A DNA stretch of 5,106 nt. Origin: Candidatus Omnitrophota bacterium (lineage in GTDB: Bacteria > Omnitrophota > Gorgyraeia > Tantalellales > Tantalellaceae). This document shows positions 1-5,106 of the stretch, piece after piece. Position numbers and translations under genes: made by a program. Every line of letters begins with the position of its first letter. Within the stretch, counting starts at the first letter, position 1. The notes beneath the pieces are model-generated. The model saw nothing but the letters and a program-made list of their open reading frames with translations, was not told where the DNA came from and did no database searches. The stretch spans positions 1 to 5,106 of the forward strand of contig JAGLIU010000022.1 of NCBI GenBank assembly GCA_023142805.1. Direction: 5' to 3'.

Positions 1-1
1 A

Positions 2-808
2 TTTAAAAATCCATTTCAGAAAACAGCGCTTCTCTGGGACGGTGATATTTGTCCAATGGGTGTAGCCGCTCAGTATATGTCTCCCAGTTTTGAGCTTGGG
101 GAAGTTCCCACGAGTCTTTACGGGAACTTTGGGTTTCTCTGGCTGGATGAGTTGGGGACTTTTCAAAACGATCCGCTTATGTTCGTTTTTCAGGGCGGAC
201 TTAAGATGGATATTATAAGAGATTGGGATTCTGTCATTCATTTGGGTGGAGCGTATTATACCACTTCTCATTTTCAGGATAATGTCAATGGTCCAAATTA
301 TGTCGGAACTGCCGGAACGAATACTTATAACGCTAACGGTACGTATAAGAGCAATTTTGACATGATAGATGTTTTGTTAAACTATGACAGTAAAAGGATA
401 TTTGGTTTTGAGATCGGACACGGATTGTATTCCGATTTTATCTGGAATACGGATTCCGAAACGGACAAAGATTTTGCTTGTATGTGCGGAGGATATATAG
501 GTAAAAAGAAACCAAAAAAACCGGGGCAATGGAAGGCGTATGGAGAATACAGGTATATTGAGAGAGATGCCGTTCCTGATTTTTTGCCGGACTCTGATTT
601 TTATGGGTTCATGAGTAGTGGAACTCCCGAAGGAGGAGGGACGAACGGCCAAGGATTTGTAGGCGGGATGAAATACGCTATTCTGAAAAATACCGTGTTA
701 GGAATGAAATATTACTATTGTACTCCGATAAGTGTAGATGCCGGTACGTCGGCCCAATACGATGAGCCTTACCAGCTTCTTCAGATGGATATAGCGGTAA
801 AGTTTTAA
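2..808 (+). CDS. Outer-membrane porin, Porin_5-like (C-terminal part, 5' end off window)
   Basis: This is the last 268 residues of a probable beta-barrel porin; the frame is open to the left edge. An ATG at 56 could be read as a start, but no convincing ribosome-binding site precedes it. The 18 codons before it read FKNPFQKTALLWDGDICP, which runs naturally into the following residues and resembles the putative-porin family (Porin_5), so I treat the gene as partial. Further family-like stretches are the lysine-rich KKKPKKPGQW (about residues 168-177), the YRYIERDAV segment with a DSDF motif (about 183-200), and the repeated short aromatic strands near the end. The protein ends in Phe, the usual C-terminal signature for outer-membrane barrel insertion. 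Its place directly upstream of pstS suggests, by inference only, an anion or phosphate-related pore comparable in role to OprP/OprO. No terminator is visible between it and pstS, so readthrough is possible. Family call fairly confident; substrate unknown. Confidence 0.8.
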   Translation, partial: FKNPFQKTALLWDGDICPMGVAAQYMSPSFELGEVPTSLYGNFGFLWLDELGTFQNDPLMFVFQGGLKMDIIRDWDSVIHLGGAYYTTSHFQDNVNGPNYVGTAGTNTYNANGTYKSNFDMIDVLLNYDSKRIFGFEIGHGLYSDFIWNTDSETDKDFACMCGGYIGKKKPKKPGQWKAYGEYRYIERDAVPDFLPDSDFYGFMSSGTPEGGGTNGQGFVGGMKYAILKNTVLGMKYYYCTPISVDAGTSAQYDEPYQLLQMDIAVKF

Positions 809-827
809 GTTCACACAAAGTTCACAC
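808..827 (+). promoter_or_regulatory. Pho-box-like direct repeat upstream of pstS
   Basis: The 9-mer AGTTCACAC occurs exactly twice, at 808-816 and 819-827, so the repeat period is 11 bp, one helical turn. Known PhoB and PhoP boxes are direct repeats with 11-bp periodicity, and the core TTCACA-N5-TTCACA seen here (811-816, 822-827 by core spacing of 11) is close to the TTAACA-type half-site described for Bacillus PhoP and related to the CTGTCA half-site of E. coli PhoB. The site starts on the final base of the porin stop codon, 60 bp before the pstS start. It is inferred to be the binding site of an OmpR-family phosphate response regulator. I saw no clear third half-site in phase on either side. 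Confidence 0.75.
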
Positions 828-857
828 GGAAGTAGCGATTAAGGAACATAAAGATTG

Positions 858-866
858 TAATATAAA
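858..866 (+). promoter_or_regulatory. pstS: Possible -10 element(s) of the pstS promoter
   Basis: Two overlapping candidates lie here: TAATAT (858-863) and TATAAA (861-866, five of six matches to TATAAT). No good -35 hexamer is found 16-18 bp upstream, as expected for an activator-dependent promoter. Initiation near 870 would put the direct repeat at roughly -60 to -43, further upstream than the E. coli PhoB arrangement but similar to some Bacillus PhoP sites. A weak alternative -10 (GATTAA, 837-842) would fit the E. coli spacing. The choice between them is uncertain. Confidence 0.4.
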
Positions 867-886
867 ACAGAAAGAGAGGTTGAATA

Positions 887-1768
887 ATGAAGAAATACAC
901 CAAAATAGTGGCAATAACTACTTTGGCTTTGTGTTTATGCGCGAGTAATGTTCAGGCGAGAAATATGATCCAGATAAAAGGATCTGATACGCTGATAAAT
1001 CTCGTACAAAAACTGAGTGAAATATATATGGAAAAGAACCCGGGGAAATATATTGCTGTAACCGGAGGGGGCTCGGGAACGGGAATAGCGGCACTGATGA
1101 ATAATACGTGTGATATCGCCGATGCCTCCAGGAATATGAAGCCCAAAGAGATCAGCAGGGCGGTTTCCTTGGGGATAGATCCTAAACGGGTTGTTATTGC
1201 TATGGATGGTTTAAGTGTGATCGTTAATGAAAACAATTACGTTACGAAACTTACAATGGATGAGATCGGTAAGATCTTTAGGGGAGAGTGTACTAACTGG
1301 AGCGAACTTGGCGGCGACAATACTCCGATCACACTTTATGGGCGGCAGTCAAATTCCGGTACATTTGTCTTTTTCAGAGATCTTTTGTTAAAGGGAGATT
1401 ATTCTTCCAGGATGAAGAGAATGAATGGTAATTCACAGGTGGTAGAGGCCGTTAAGTATGATAAATCCGGGATTGGATATGTTGGCGTAGGGTATGTAAA
1501 AGAAGCGACAGGGTTGAATGTTGTCAGTGTCGCGGCACATGCCGGAGCGGAATATGCCAGTCCGCTTAATTCACAAGACGTAAAAAGCGGAAAATATCCA
1601 ATAGCACGTCCCCTTAATCAGTATGTAAACGGTACTTTTTCCGCGGACGTTAAAGATTTTCTTCTTTTCGAAGTTAGTCCGGAAGGTCAAAGGATCGTAG
1701 AAGAAGAAGGTTTTTTCGCGATACCGAAAGAATATGTAGACTTTAACAAAAAGAGCGTGGGAATATAG
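887..1768 (+). CDS. pstS: Periplasmic phosphate-binding protein PstS
   Basis: PstS is the extracytoplasmic binding protein that captures inorganic phosphate in the periplasm and delivers it to the PstCA permease. The 293-residue product has a signal peptide: basic MKKYTK, a hydrophobic core, and a likely signal peptidase I site after NVQA (residue 24). The two cysteines in the core (16 and 18) lack a good lipobox, so a soluble protein is more likely than a lipoprotein. Ligand-site motifs of the family are all visible: GSDT (32-35), GGGSGTG (60-66), DIADASR (76-82) and GRQSNSGTF (152-160). It is shorter than E. coli PstS (346 with signal) and fits the compact PstS type common outside enterobacteria. 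The start is supported by GAGGT at 876-880, six bases before the ATG. It is first in the pst operon, behind the Pho-box-like repeat, and ends 26 bp before pstC. Confidence 0.96.
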   Translation: MKKYTKIVAITTLALCLCASNVQARNMIQIKGSDTLINLVQKLSEIYMEKNPGKYIAVTGGGSGTGIAALMNNTCDIADASRNMKPKEISRAVSLGIDPKRVVIAMDGLSVIVNENNYVTKLTMDEIGKIFRGECTNWSELGGDNTPITLYGRQSNSGTFVFFRDLLLKGDYSSRMKRMNGNSQVVEAVKYDKSGIGYVGVGYVKEATGLNVVSVAAHAGAEYASPLNSQDVKSGKYPIARPLNQYVNGTFSADVKDFLLFEVSPEGQRIVEEEGFFAIPKEYVDFNKKSVGI

Positions 1769-1779
1769 AAAACAAATAC

Positions 1780-1828
1780 GGAGGCCATGGATAGATGAAA
1801 ATAAAAGAAAACCTGATCCATGGTCTCT
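1780..1828 (+). promoter_or_regulatory. pstC: Inverted repeat sequestering the pstC ribosome-binding site
   Basis: Bases 1780-1792 (GGAGGCCATGGAT) can pair without a break with 1816-1828 (ATCCATGGTCTCT). This gives 13 pairs: 11 Watson-Crick and two G-U (1784/1824 and 1780/1828). The 5' arm contains the whole pstC Shine-Dalgarno GGAGG (1780-1784), and the 23-base loop (1793-1815) contains the pstC start codon at 1795. The 3' arm lies inside pstC codons 8 to 12. The stem starts 12 bases after the pstS stop, so ribosomes ending on pstS could open it. Inferred roles are translational coupling, lower output of the permease than of the binding protein, or protection of pstS mRNA from 3' decay. No proper T-tract follows, so a terminator is unlikely. 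Confidence 0.65.
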
Positions 1829-2670
1829 TTATGTTTAACGCTCTTTTGGTCGTTCTTGTATTAATTGGTATATTCGCGCTGCTTGTAAATACTTCCATAC
1901 CGGCTTTTAGAGAAATTGATATAAAAGAGTTTCTCTTTAAAGCTGCCTGGAACCCGACTTCTTATGTAAAAGAGACTTATGGTATAGGGTCAATGCTGGT
2001 AAGCTCGGTCATGGTAACTGCCGGAGCGCTTTTGTTTGCCGTGCCTATAGGGATAGGAACCGCGGCATATCTTTCGGATGTAGCAAGTCCCGGAGTCAGA
2101 GAGATGGTAAAGCCGATCATTGAGATACTCGCGGGGATACCCTCTGTTGTTATCGGTTTTCTCGGGATAGTATTTGTCGGGCCCATTATCTCAAGAACAT
2201 TCGGACTTCCTAATGGGTTAAATGCCGTAAATGGATCTATTCTGCTGGGAGTCATGGCTCTTCCAACGATCATAAGTTTATCCGAGGATGCTCTTAGCAG
2301 TGTTTCTAAAACATATTCTGACGCGTCGTTAGCGCTTGGAGCCTCGCGATGGCAAACGGTTATCAGAGTGAAGCTACCGGCGGCTTTATCCGGTGTGATC
2401 GCGGCTTGTATGCTTGGCATGGGAAGAGTCATTGGTGAGACGATGATAGTTCTTATGGCGACAGGATGCGCGCCGGCAATGCCGAAAAATTTTCTTGATT
2501 CTGTAAGGACAATGACTTCCACTATAGCTATTGAATTAGGAGAGGTGCCTTATTATACAACGCATTATTATGCTTTATTCGCGGTGGGTCTTGTTCTTTT
2601 TATTATAACTTTTTGCATAAATATGGCATCGGACATGGTTTTGCATAAATATCAGGGGAAAAGGGGATGA
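1795..2670 (+). CDS. pstC: Phosphate ABC transporter permease PstC
   Basis: PstC is one of the two inner-membrane permease subunits of the PstSCAB importer. The 291-residue product shows about six membrane segments: near 11-32, 66-93, 108-132, 146-162, 199-223 and 257-278. The ABC-permease EAA loop that contacts the ATPase is clear, with DASLALGASRWQ at 176-187 followed by LPAALSG. The GRVIGETM segment (210-217) carries the Arg and Glu conserved in Pst permeases, of the kind implicated in phosphate passage in E. coli. It is somewhat shorter than E. coli PstC (319). PstC rather than PstA is inferred from gene order and from the longer region around 224-255 between the last segments. The ATG at 1795 has GGAGG ten bases upstream; another ATG at 1787 opens only a three-codon frame whose TGA overlaps this start. 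The last four bases (ATGA) overlap pstA. Confidence 0.95.
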   Translation: MKIKENLIHGLFMFNALLVVLVLIGIFALLVNTSIPAFREIDIKEFLFKAAWNPTSYVKETYGIGSMLVSSVMVTAGALLFAVPIGIGTAAYLSDVASPGVREMVKPIIEILAGIPSVVIGFLGIVFVGPIISRTFGLPNGLNAVNGSILLGVMALPTIISLSEDALSSVSKTYSDASLALGASRWQTVIRVKLPAALSGVIAACMLGMGRVIGETMIVLMATGCAPAMPKNFLDSVRTMTSTIAIELGEVPYYTTHYYALFAVGLVLFIITFCINMASDMVLHKYQGKRG

Positions 2671-3521
2671 ATAAAAAAAAAGTAACAGAGCAACTGGGTT
2701 TTTGGGTGTTACGTTTATGCGTGGGGATAACGGGGCTTATATTGCTGATAATACTTTTTGATATTGTGACGAAAGGTATTGGAAAGGTAAGTTGGCGGTT
2801 TCTTGTTGAGTCCCCAAGAAACGGAATGACAGAGGGCGGGATTTTTCCGGCGATCGTCGGCACTTTTTTGGTAACAATGCTAACCGCGGTTTTCGCGGTT
2901 CCACTCGGCATGGGATGCGCGGTATATCTTAATGAATATGCCGATGATAATGTGTTTACCCGTATCATACGTATGTCAATAAGGAATCTTTCGGGGGTAC
3001 CTTCAATAGTATACGGGCTTTTTGGGGTAGTTTTATTTGTTCAGATGATGCGGATAGGTACTTGTGTGCTTGCCGCGGGATTGACGCTGGGGCTTATGAC
3101 ACTTCCCTGGGTAATTACCGCCAGTGAAGAAGCTTTGAAGAATGTGCCTCAATCATACAGAAACGGAGCTTTGGCTCTTGGCGCGACCAGATGGCAGGCG
3201 ATCAGGTCGAATGTGTTACCGTATTCTATTTCAGGTATGTTGACAGGAACGATATTGGGGTTGGCTCGCGCGGCGGGGGAAACGGCTCCGATACTTTTTA
3301 CAGGCGCGGCATTTTTCTTGCCATTTTTACCAAAATCACCTTTCGAACAGTTTATGGCACTGCCGTATCATTTATATATAATGGTGACACAACACCACTC
3401 GCTGGAAACAGCCAGACCTATCGCGTACGCGACAGCACTTGTGTTAATAGCTCTGATCTGTTCCATGAACATGTTTGCCGTTATTTTGAGATATAAATTA
3501 AGAAAGCAAAAAAAGGAGTAG
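2667..3521 (+). CDS. pstA: Phosphate ABC transporter permease PstA
   Basis: PstA is the second inner-membrane permease and pairs with PstC to form the phosphate channel. The 284-residue product has about six hydrophobic segments: near 12-34, 63-88, 108-128, 132-151, 188-215 and 253-275. The EAA loop reads NGALALGATRWQ (166-177), very like that of PstC, and the ARAAGETAP segment (200-208) supplies the conserved Arg and Glu. The insert FLPKSPFEQFMALPYHLY (220-237) is typical of PstA, which tells it from PstC. E. coli PstA is 296 residues, so this is full length. The start overlaps the pstC stop as ATGA, a layout that favours translational coupling, with AGGGG at 2654-2658 as ribosome-binding site. 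Only one base separates its stop from the pstB start. The basic tail RYKLRKQKKE is probably cytoplasmic. Confidence 0.95.
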   Translation: MNKKKVTEQLGFWVLRLCVGITGLILLIILFDIVTKGIGKVSWRFLVESPRNGMTEGGIFPAIVGTFLVTMLTAVFAVPLGMGCAVYLNEYADDNVFTRIIRMSIRNLSGVPSIVYGLFGVVLFVQMMRIGTCVLAAGLTLGLMTLPWVITASEEALKNVPQSYRNGALALGATRWQAIRSNVLPYSISGMLTGTILGLARAAGETAPILFTGAAFFLPFLPKSPFEQFMALPYHLYIMVTQHHSLETARPIAYATALVLIALICSMNMFAVILRYKLRKQKKE

Positions 3522-3522
3522 G

Positions 3523-4281
3523 ATGCACCAGACGAAAATAGAAGTAAGAGATTTTAACTTTTTTTACGGTGATCAACGTGCTTTAAAAGATATTGAGTTG
3601 GATATATATAACAACAAAGTTCTCGGAATTATAGGACCTTCGGGGTGCGGGAAGTCCACGTTTTTGAGGAGTATTAATCGCATGAATGACACTATCGCGG
3701 GAGCAAGGGTCAATGGTACGATGTTGATAGACGGGCAGAATATTTTTTCCGAAAAAATGGATGTGGTAGAATTAAGAAGAAAGGTAGGCATGGTGTTTCA
3801 AAAGTCCAATCCGTTCCCTAAGTCTATATTTGACAATGTTGCTTACGGTTTGCGTGTAAACGGACGGAAAGACAAAGCGTATATTGAACATAAGGTGGAA
3901 GAAAGTTTGAAGGATGCCGCTTTATGGGAGGAAGTTGAGGATAGATTGTCGGTCAGCGCTTTTGATCTTTCAGGAGGACAGCAGCAGAGATTGTGTATTG
4001 CCAGAGCTTTAGCGATTGAACCTGAAGTGCTTTTGATGGACGAACCGGCCTCCGCGCTTGATCCAACGGCAACGGCAAAAGTTGAGGAGTTGATACAGGA
4101 ACTAAAAAAGAAGTATACTATAGTGATCGTTACTCACAATATGCAGCAGGCAGCCAGGATTTCCGATTATACGGCATTTTTTATGCTGGGGGAACTAATA
4201 GAGTATAATGAAACACAAAAGATCTTTACTAATCCTGAGAAAAAAATAACAGAAGAATATATAACCGGTAGATTTGGATAA
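3523..4281 (+). CDS. pstB: Phosphate ABC transporter ATPase PstB
   Basis: PstB hydrolyses ATP on the cytoplasmic face of PstCA to drive phosphate import. All ABC ATPase motifs are intact in the 252-residue product: Walker A GPSGCGKST (38-46), Q-loop VFQKSNPFP (Gln 93), signature LSGGQQQR (149-156), Walker B VLLMDEP with catalytic Glu 174, D-loop SALD (177-180) and switch His 205 in VTHNM. The Q-loop KSNPFP and the NRMND sequence (52-56) are characteristic of PstB rather than of other importers, as is the C-terminal end EEYITGRFG. Length matches E. coli PstB (257). The ATG lies one base after the pstA stop. The ribosome-binding site AGGAG (3514-3518) sits inside the end of pstA only four bases from the ATG, a tight spacing that suggests coupling to pstA translation. 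Confidence 0.97.
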   Translation: MHQTKIEVRDFNFFYGDQRALKDIELDIYNNKVLGIIGPSGCGKSTFLRSINRMNDTIAGARVNGTMLIDGQNIFSEKMDVVELRRKVGMVFQKSNPFPKSIFDNVAYGLRVNGRKDKAYIEHKVEESLKDAALWEEVEDRLSVSAFDLSGGQQQRLCIARALAIEPEVLLMDEPASALDPTATAKVEELIQELKKKYTIVIVTHNMQQAARISDYTAFFMLGELIEYNETQKIFTNPEKKITEEYITGRFG

Positions 4282-4290
4282 TATTTACCG
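4266..4290 (+). other. Hairpin around the pstB stop codon, upstream of phoU
   Basis: CGGTAGAT (4266-4273) can pair with ATTTACCG (4283-4290), giving eight pairs including one G-U. The nine-base loop contains the pstB stop codon (4279-4281). The phoU ribosome-binding site begins one base beyond the stem, so it remains free. There is no T-tract, so this is not an intrinsic terminator. It could stabilise or mark a processing point in the pst mRNA, or affect phoU translation. The function is inferred and the stem is short enough to be chance. Confidence 0.4.
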
Positions 4291-4305
4291 CAAGGGGGAT
4301 AAATT

Positions 4306-4986
4306 ATGATGGAAAGACATTTTGACAAAGATCTGGTAGAACTAAACACAAATATCTTAAAAATGGCTACTTTGACCGAAGAAGCCATCTTCAGATCTAT
4401 CGAATCCTTGAAAAATAGAGATAAGGATATAGCGAATAGTGTTATTGATAATGACGCTAAAATTGATGAACTTGAAAACGTTATAGAAGAAAATGCCATT
4501 GAATTGTTGGCGTTAAGACAGCCGATGGCGACAGATCTAAGGTTTATAACTACGGGAATGAAATTGAATGCTGAGCTTGAAAGAATAGCCGATCTGGCGG
4601 TAAATATATCACAGCGGGTTTTAGAGATAGTAGACAAACCCTTACTTAAGCCTTTAATAGATATTCCGAAGTTGTCAGAAATAGCTCAAAGAATGGTTAA
4701 AGGTTCTATAGACGCTTTTGTGGAGCGTGATGAAGAAAAAGCAAAAAAAGTTATTTTGTCAGATCCGGAAGCGAATAAACTGAAAAAAGCTATACAAGAA
4801 GAGCTTATGAATGATTATATGGTTAAAGACGGAACAACGGCTACAAGAGCGGTACCGCTTCTTTTAGTTACGAGGCATCTGGAAAGGATATGTGACCATG
4901 CCACAAATATAGCCGAAGATATTATTTATATGGTTCAGGCAAAAGTGGTAAAACATAGAAAATTGGGGGATGGAGAAGGTCAATAG
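4306..4986 (+). CDS. phoU: Phosphate transport regulator PhoU
   Basis: PhoU is a cytoplasmic, all-helical regulator that restrains Pst uptake and relays phosphate sufficiency from the transporter to the PhoR-type sensor kinase, keeping the Pho regulon off. The 226-residue product has the two tandem three-helix PhoU repeats. The metal-binding motif of each repeat is visible: ELERIADLAVN (90-100) in the first and HLERICDHATNIAED (191-205) in the second. The segment ALRQPMATDLR (69-79) is also typical of the first repeat. Length is close to E. coli PhoU (241), so both domains are complete. Two ATGs are adjacent (4306 and 4309); AAGGGGG at 4292-4298 serves the first with a seven-base spacer, though either could be used. 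It lies 24 bp after pstB and closes the operon, followed by a terminator that overlaps its stop. The kinase partner is not in the window. Confidence 0.96.
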   Translation: MMERHFDKDLVELNTNILKMATLTEEAIFRSIESLKNRDKDIANSVIDNDAKIDELENVIEENAIELLALRQPMATDLRFITTGMKLNAELERIADLAVNISQRVLEIVDKPLLKPLIDIPKLSEIAQRMVKGSIDAFVERDEEKAKKVILSDPEANKLKKAIQEELMNDYMVKDGTTATRAVPLLLVTRHLERICDHATNIAEDIIYMVQAKVVKHRKLGDGEGQ

Positions 4987-4999
4987 TCCTTCTATTTTT
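4974..4999 (+). terminator. Probable intrinsic terminator overlapping the phoU stop
   Basis: AGAAGG (4974-4979) pairs with CCTTCT (4988-4993) to form a six-bp stem with an eight-base loop, followed at 4995-4999 by TTTTT. The phoU stop codon TAG (4984-4986) lies in the loop. The stem has only three G-C pairs, so termination may be partial. Its place at the end of the operon supports the call. It has no T-tract on the other strand, so it appears one-directional. Confidence 0.55.
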
Positions 5000-5058
5000 C
5001 CGCTACTTTTTTTAGAAAAAACTTATAAAAACTAACTCCACTATTTTTTAAACGCATT

Positions 5059-5067
5059 ATTATAACA
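5059..5067 (-). promoter_or_regulatory. Extended -10 promoter match on the minus strand
   Basis: Read on the minus strand, this is TGTTATAAT, an exact match to the extended -10 form TGnTATAAT. No good -35 is seen 17 bp upstream (CATTTG); TTGAAA exists but at 14 bp. Transcription would start near 5052 and run leftwards through the tail and antisense to phoU. I see no open reading frame of note for such a transcript. In AT-rich DNA this can arise by chance. Confidence 0.25.
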
Positions 5068-5082
5068 TATCAAGGGAATTTC

Positions 5083-5106
5083 AAATGTTACATTTTTGTG
5101 CCAGGC
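5083..5106. repeat. Palindromic sequence cut by the right edge (possible REP or IS end)
   Basis: AAATGT T ACATTT (5083-5095) is a perfect 13-base palindrome. It is followed by a T-run and by GCC A GGC (5100-5106), the visible centre of what may be a larger GTGCCAGGCAC-type palindrome continuing off the window. Such GTGCCAGGCAC palindromes are familiar to me as intergenic repeats in many bacterial genomes, sometimes near REP-associated Y1 transposases. Only the left half can be seen, so this is a suggestion, not an identification. Confidence 0.35.

Larger units (their letters stand above)
4987..5106. other. AT-rich intergenic tail after phoU
   Basis: No supported gene is present. The stretch holds the T-tract of the phoU terminator, a T7/A6 region at 5007-5021, an imperfectly repeated AAAAACT (5017-5023 and 5027-5033), a minus-strand extended -10 match and the edge palindrome. 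An ATG at 5085 with AAGGGA seven bases upstream opens a frame (MLHFCAR) that runs off the edge, but seven codons are too few to call a gene. Confidence 0.6.

Noticed and set aside
56..808. Porin read as a complete 250-residue gene starting at ATG 56
   Set aside because: The frame stays open to the left edge with porin-like residues before the ATG, and no good ribosome-binding site precedes 56. The gene is better treated as partial.
900..926. Imperfect hairpin inside the pstS signal-peptide codons (CCAAA...TTTGG with an A-C mismatch)
   Set aside because: Nine pairs broken by a mismatch and AT-rich; it leaves the ribosome-binding site and start codon free, so no role is evident.
887..953. PstS as a lipoprotein, given cysteines 16 and 18
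   Set aside because: The residues before each cysteine (ALALC-type contexts with Leu at -1) do not fit the lipobox, and a good signal peptidase I site follows at NVQA.
1977..2522. 181-codon open frame on the minus strand opposite pstC
   Set aside because: It lies wholly antisense to conserved PstC segments, including the EAA loop, and its sequence matches no family I recognise; it is explained by codon bias of the gene on the other strand. The other minus-strand frames (377-652, 952-1236, 2603-2968, 3573-3791, 4167-4637) are rejected for the same reason.
2682..2712. GTAACA/TGTTAC inverted repeat just inside pstA
   Set aside because: Only six pairs with a 19-base loop, within coding sequence; likely chance.
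3191..3496. 101-codon open frame on the + strand inside pstA
   Set aside because: It is an alternate frame within a well-supported permease gene, with no recognisable domain and no ribosome-binding site of note.
5007..5021. T7-AG-A6 inverted repeat as a second terminator
   Set aside because: The stem would be pure A-T and weak, and no G-C-rich base or proper loop is present.
5085..5106. Possible start of a new gene (ATG 5085, AAGGGA upstream)
   Set aside because: Only seven codons are visible, and the ATG lies within palindromic sequence that may be a repeat rather than a gene start.

Overview
This window carries a complete high-affinity phosphate uptake operon, pstS-pstC-pstA-pstB-phoU (887-4986), all on the + strand. 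It is preceded by the 3' end of an outer-membrane porin gene whose start lies off the left edge. The porin, together with a cleavable rather than lipoprotein signal peptide on PstS, points to a diderm (Gram-negative) bacterium. The moderately AT-rich composition, heavy use of ATA, AGA and AGG codons and the porin type would fit a candidate phylum such as Omnitrophota. That placement is a tentative impression, not something the sequence proves.

Layout. 2-808: C-terminal part of a Porin_5-like beta-barrel protein. 809-886: short regulatory gap with an exact 9-bp direct repeat at 11-bp periodicity (a Pho-box-like site) that begins on the last base of the porin stop codon, followed by a -10-like element and the pstS ribosome-binding site. 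887-4281: the ABC transporter, made of the periplasmic phosphate-binding protein, two permeases and the ATPase. 4306-4986: PhoU, the regulator linking transporter state to the Pho two-component system. 4987-5106: AT-rich tail with a probable terminator, a minus-strand extended -10 match and palindromic sequence cut by the right edge.

How the genes work together. The porin would let phosphate or other anions cross the outer membrane. PstS captures phosphate in the periplasm, PstC and PstA form the channel, and PstB powers it. PhoU signals sufficiency, normally to a PhoR-type kinase. No phoR or phoB is present here, so the cognate regulator must lie elsewhere.

The transporter and phoU are ordinary family members. 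The most interesting signals are between the genes: the Pho-box-like repeat; a 13-bp inverted repeat that would bury the pstC Shine-Dalgarno sequence in a stem and place its start codon in the loop; a second hairpin around the pstB stop codon; and a possible mobile or REP-type palindrome at the right edge. I found no wholly new protein system in this window.
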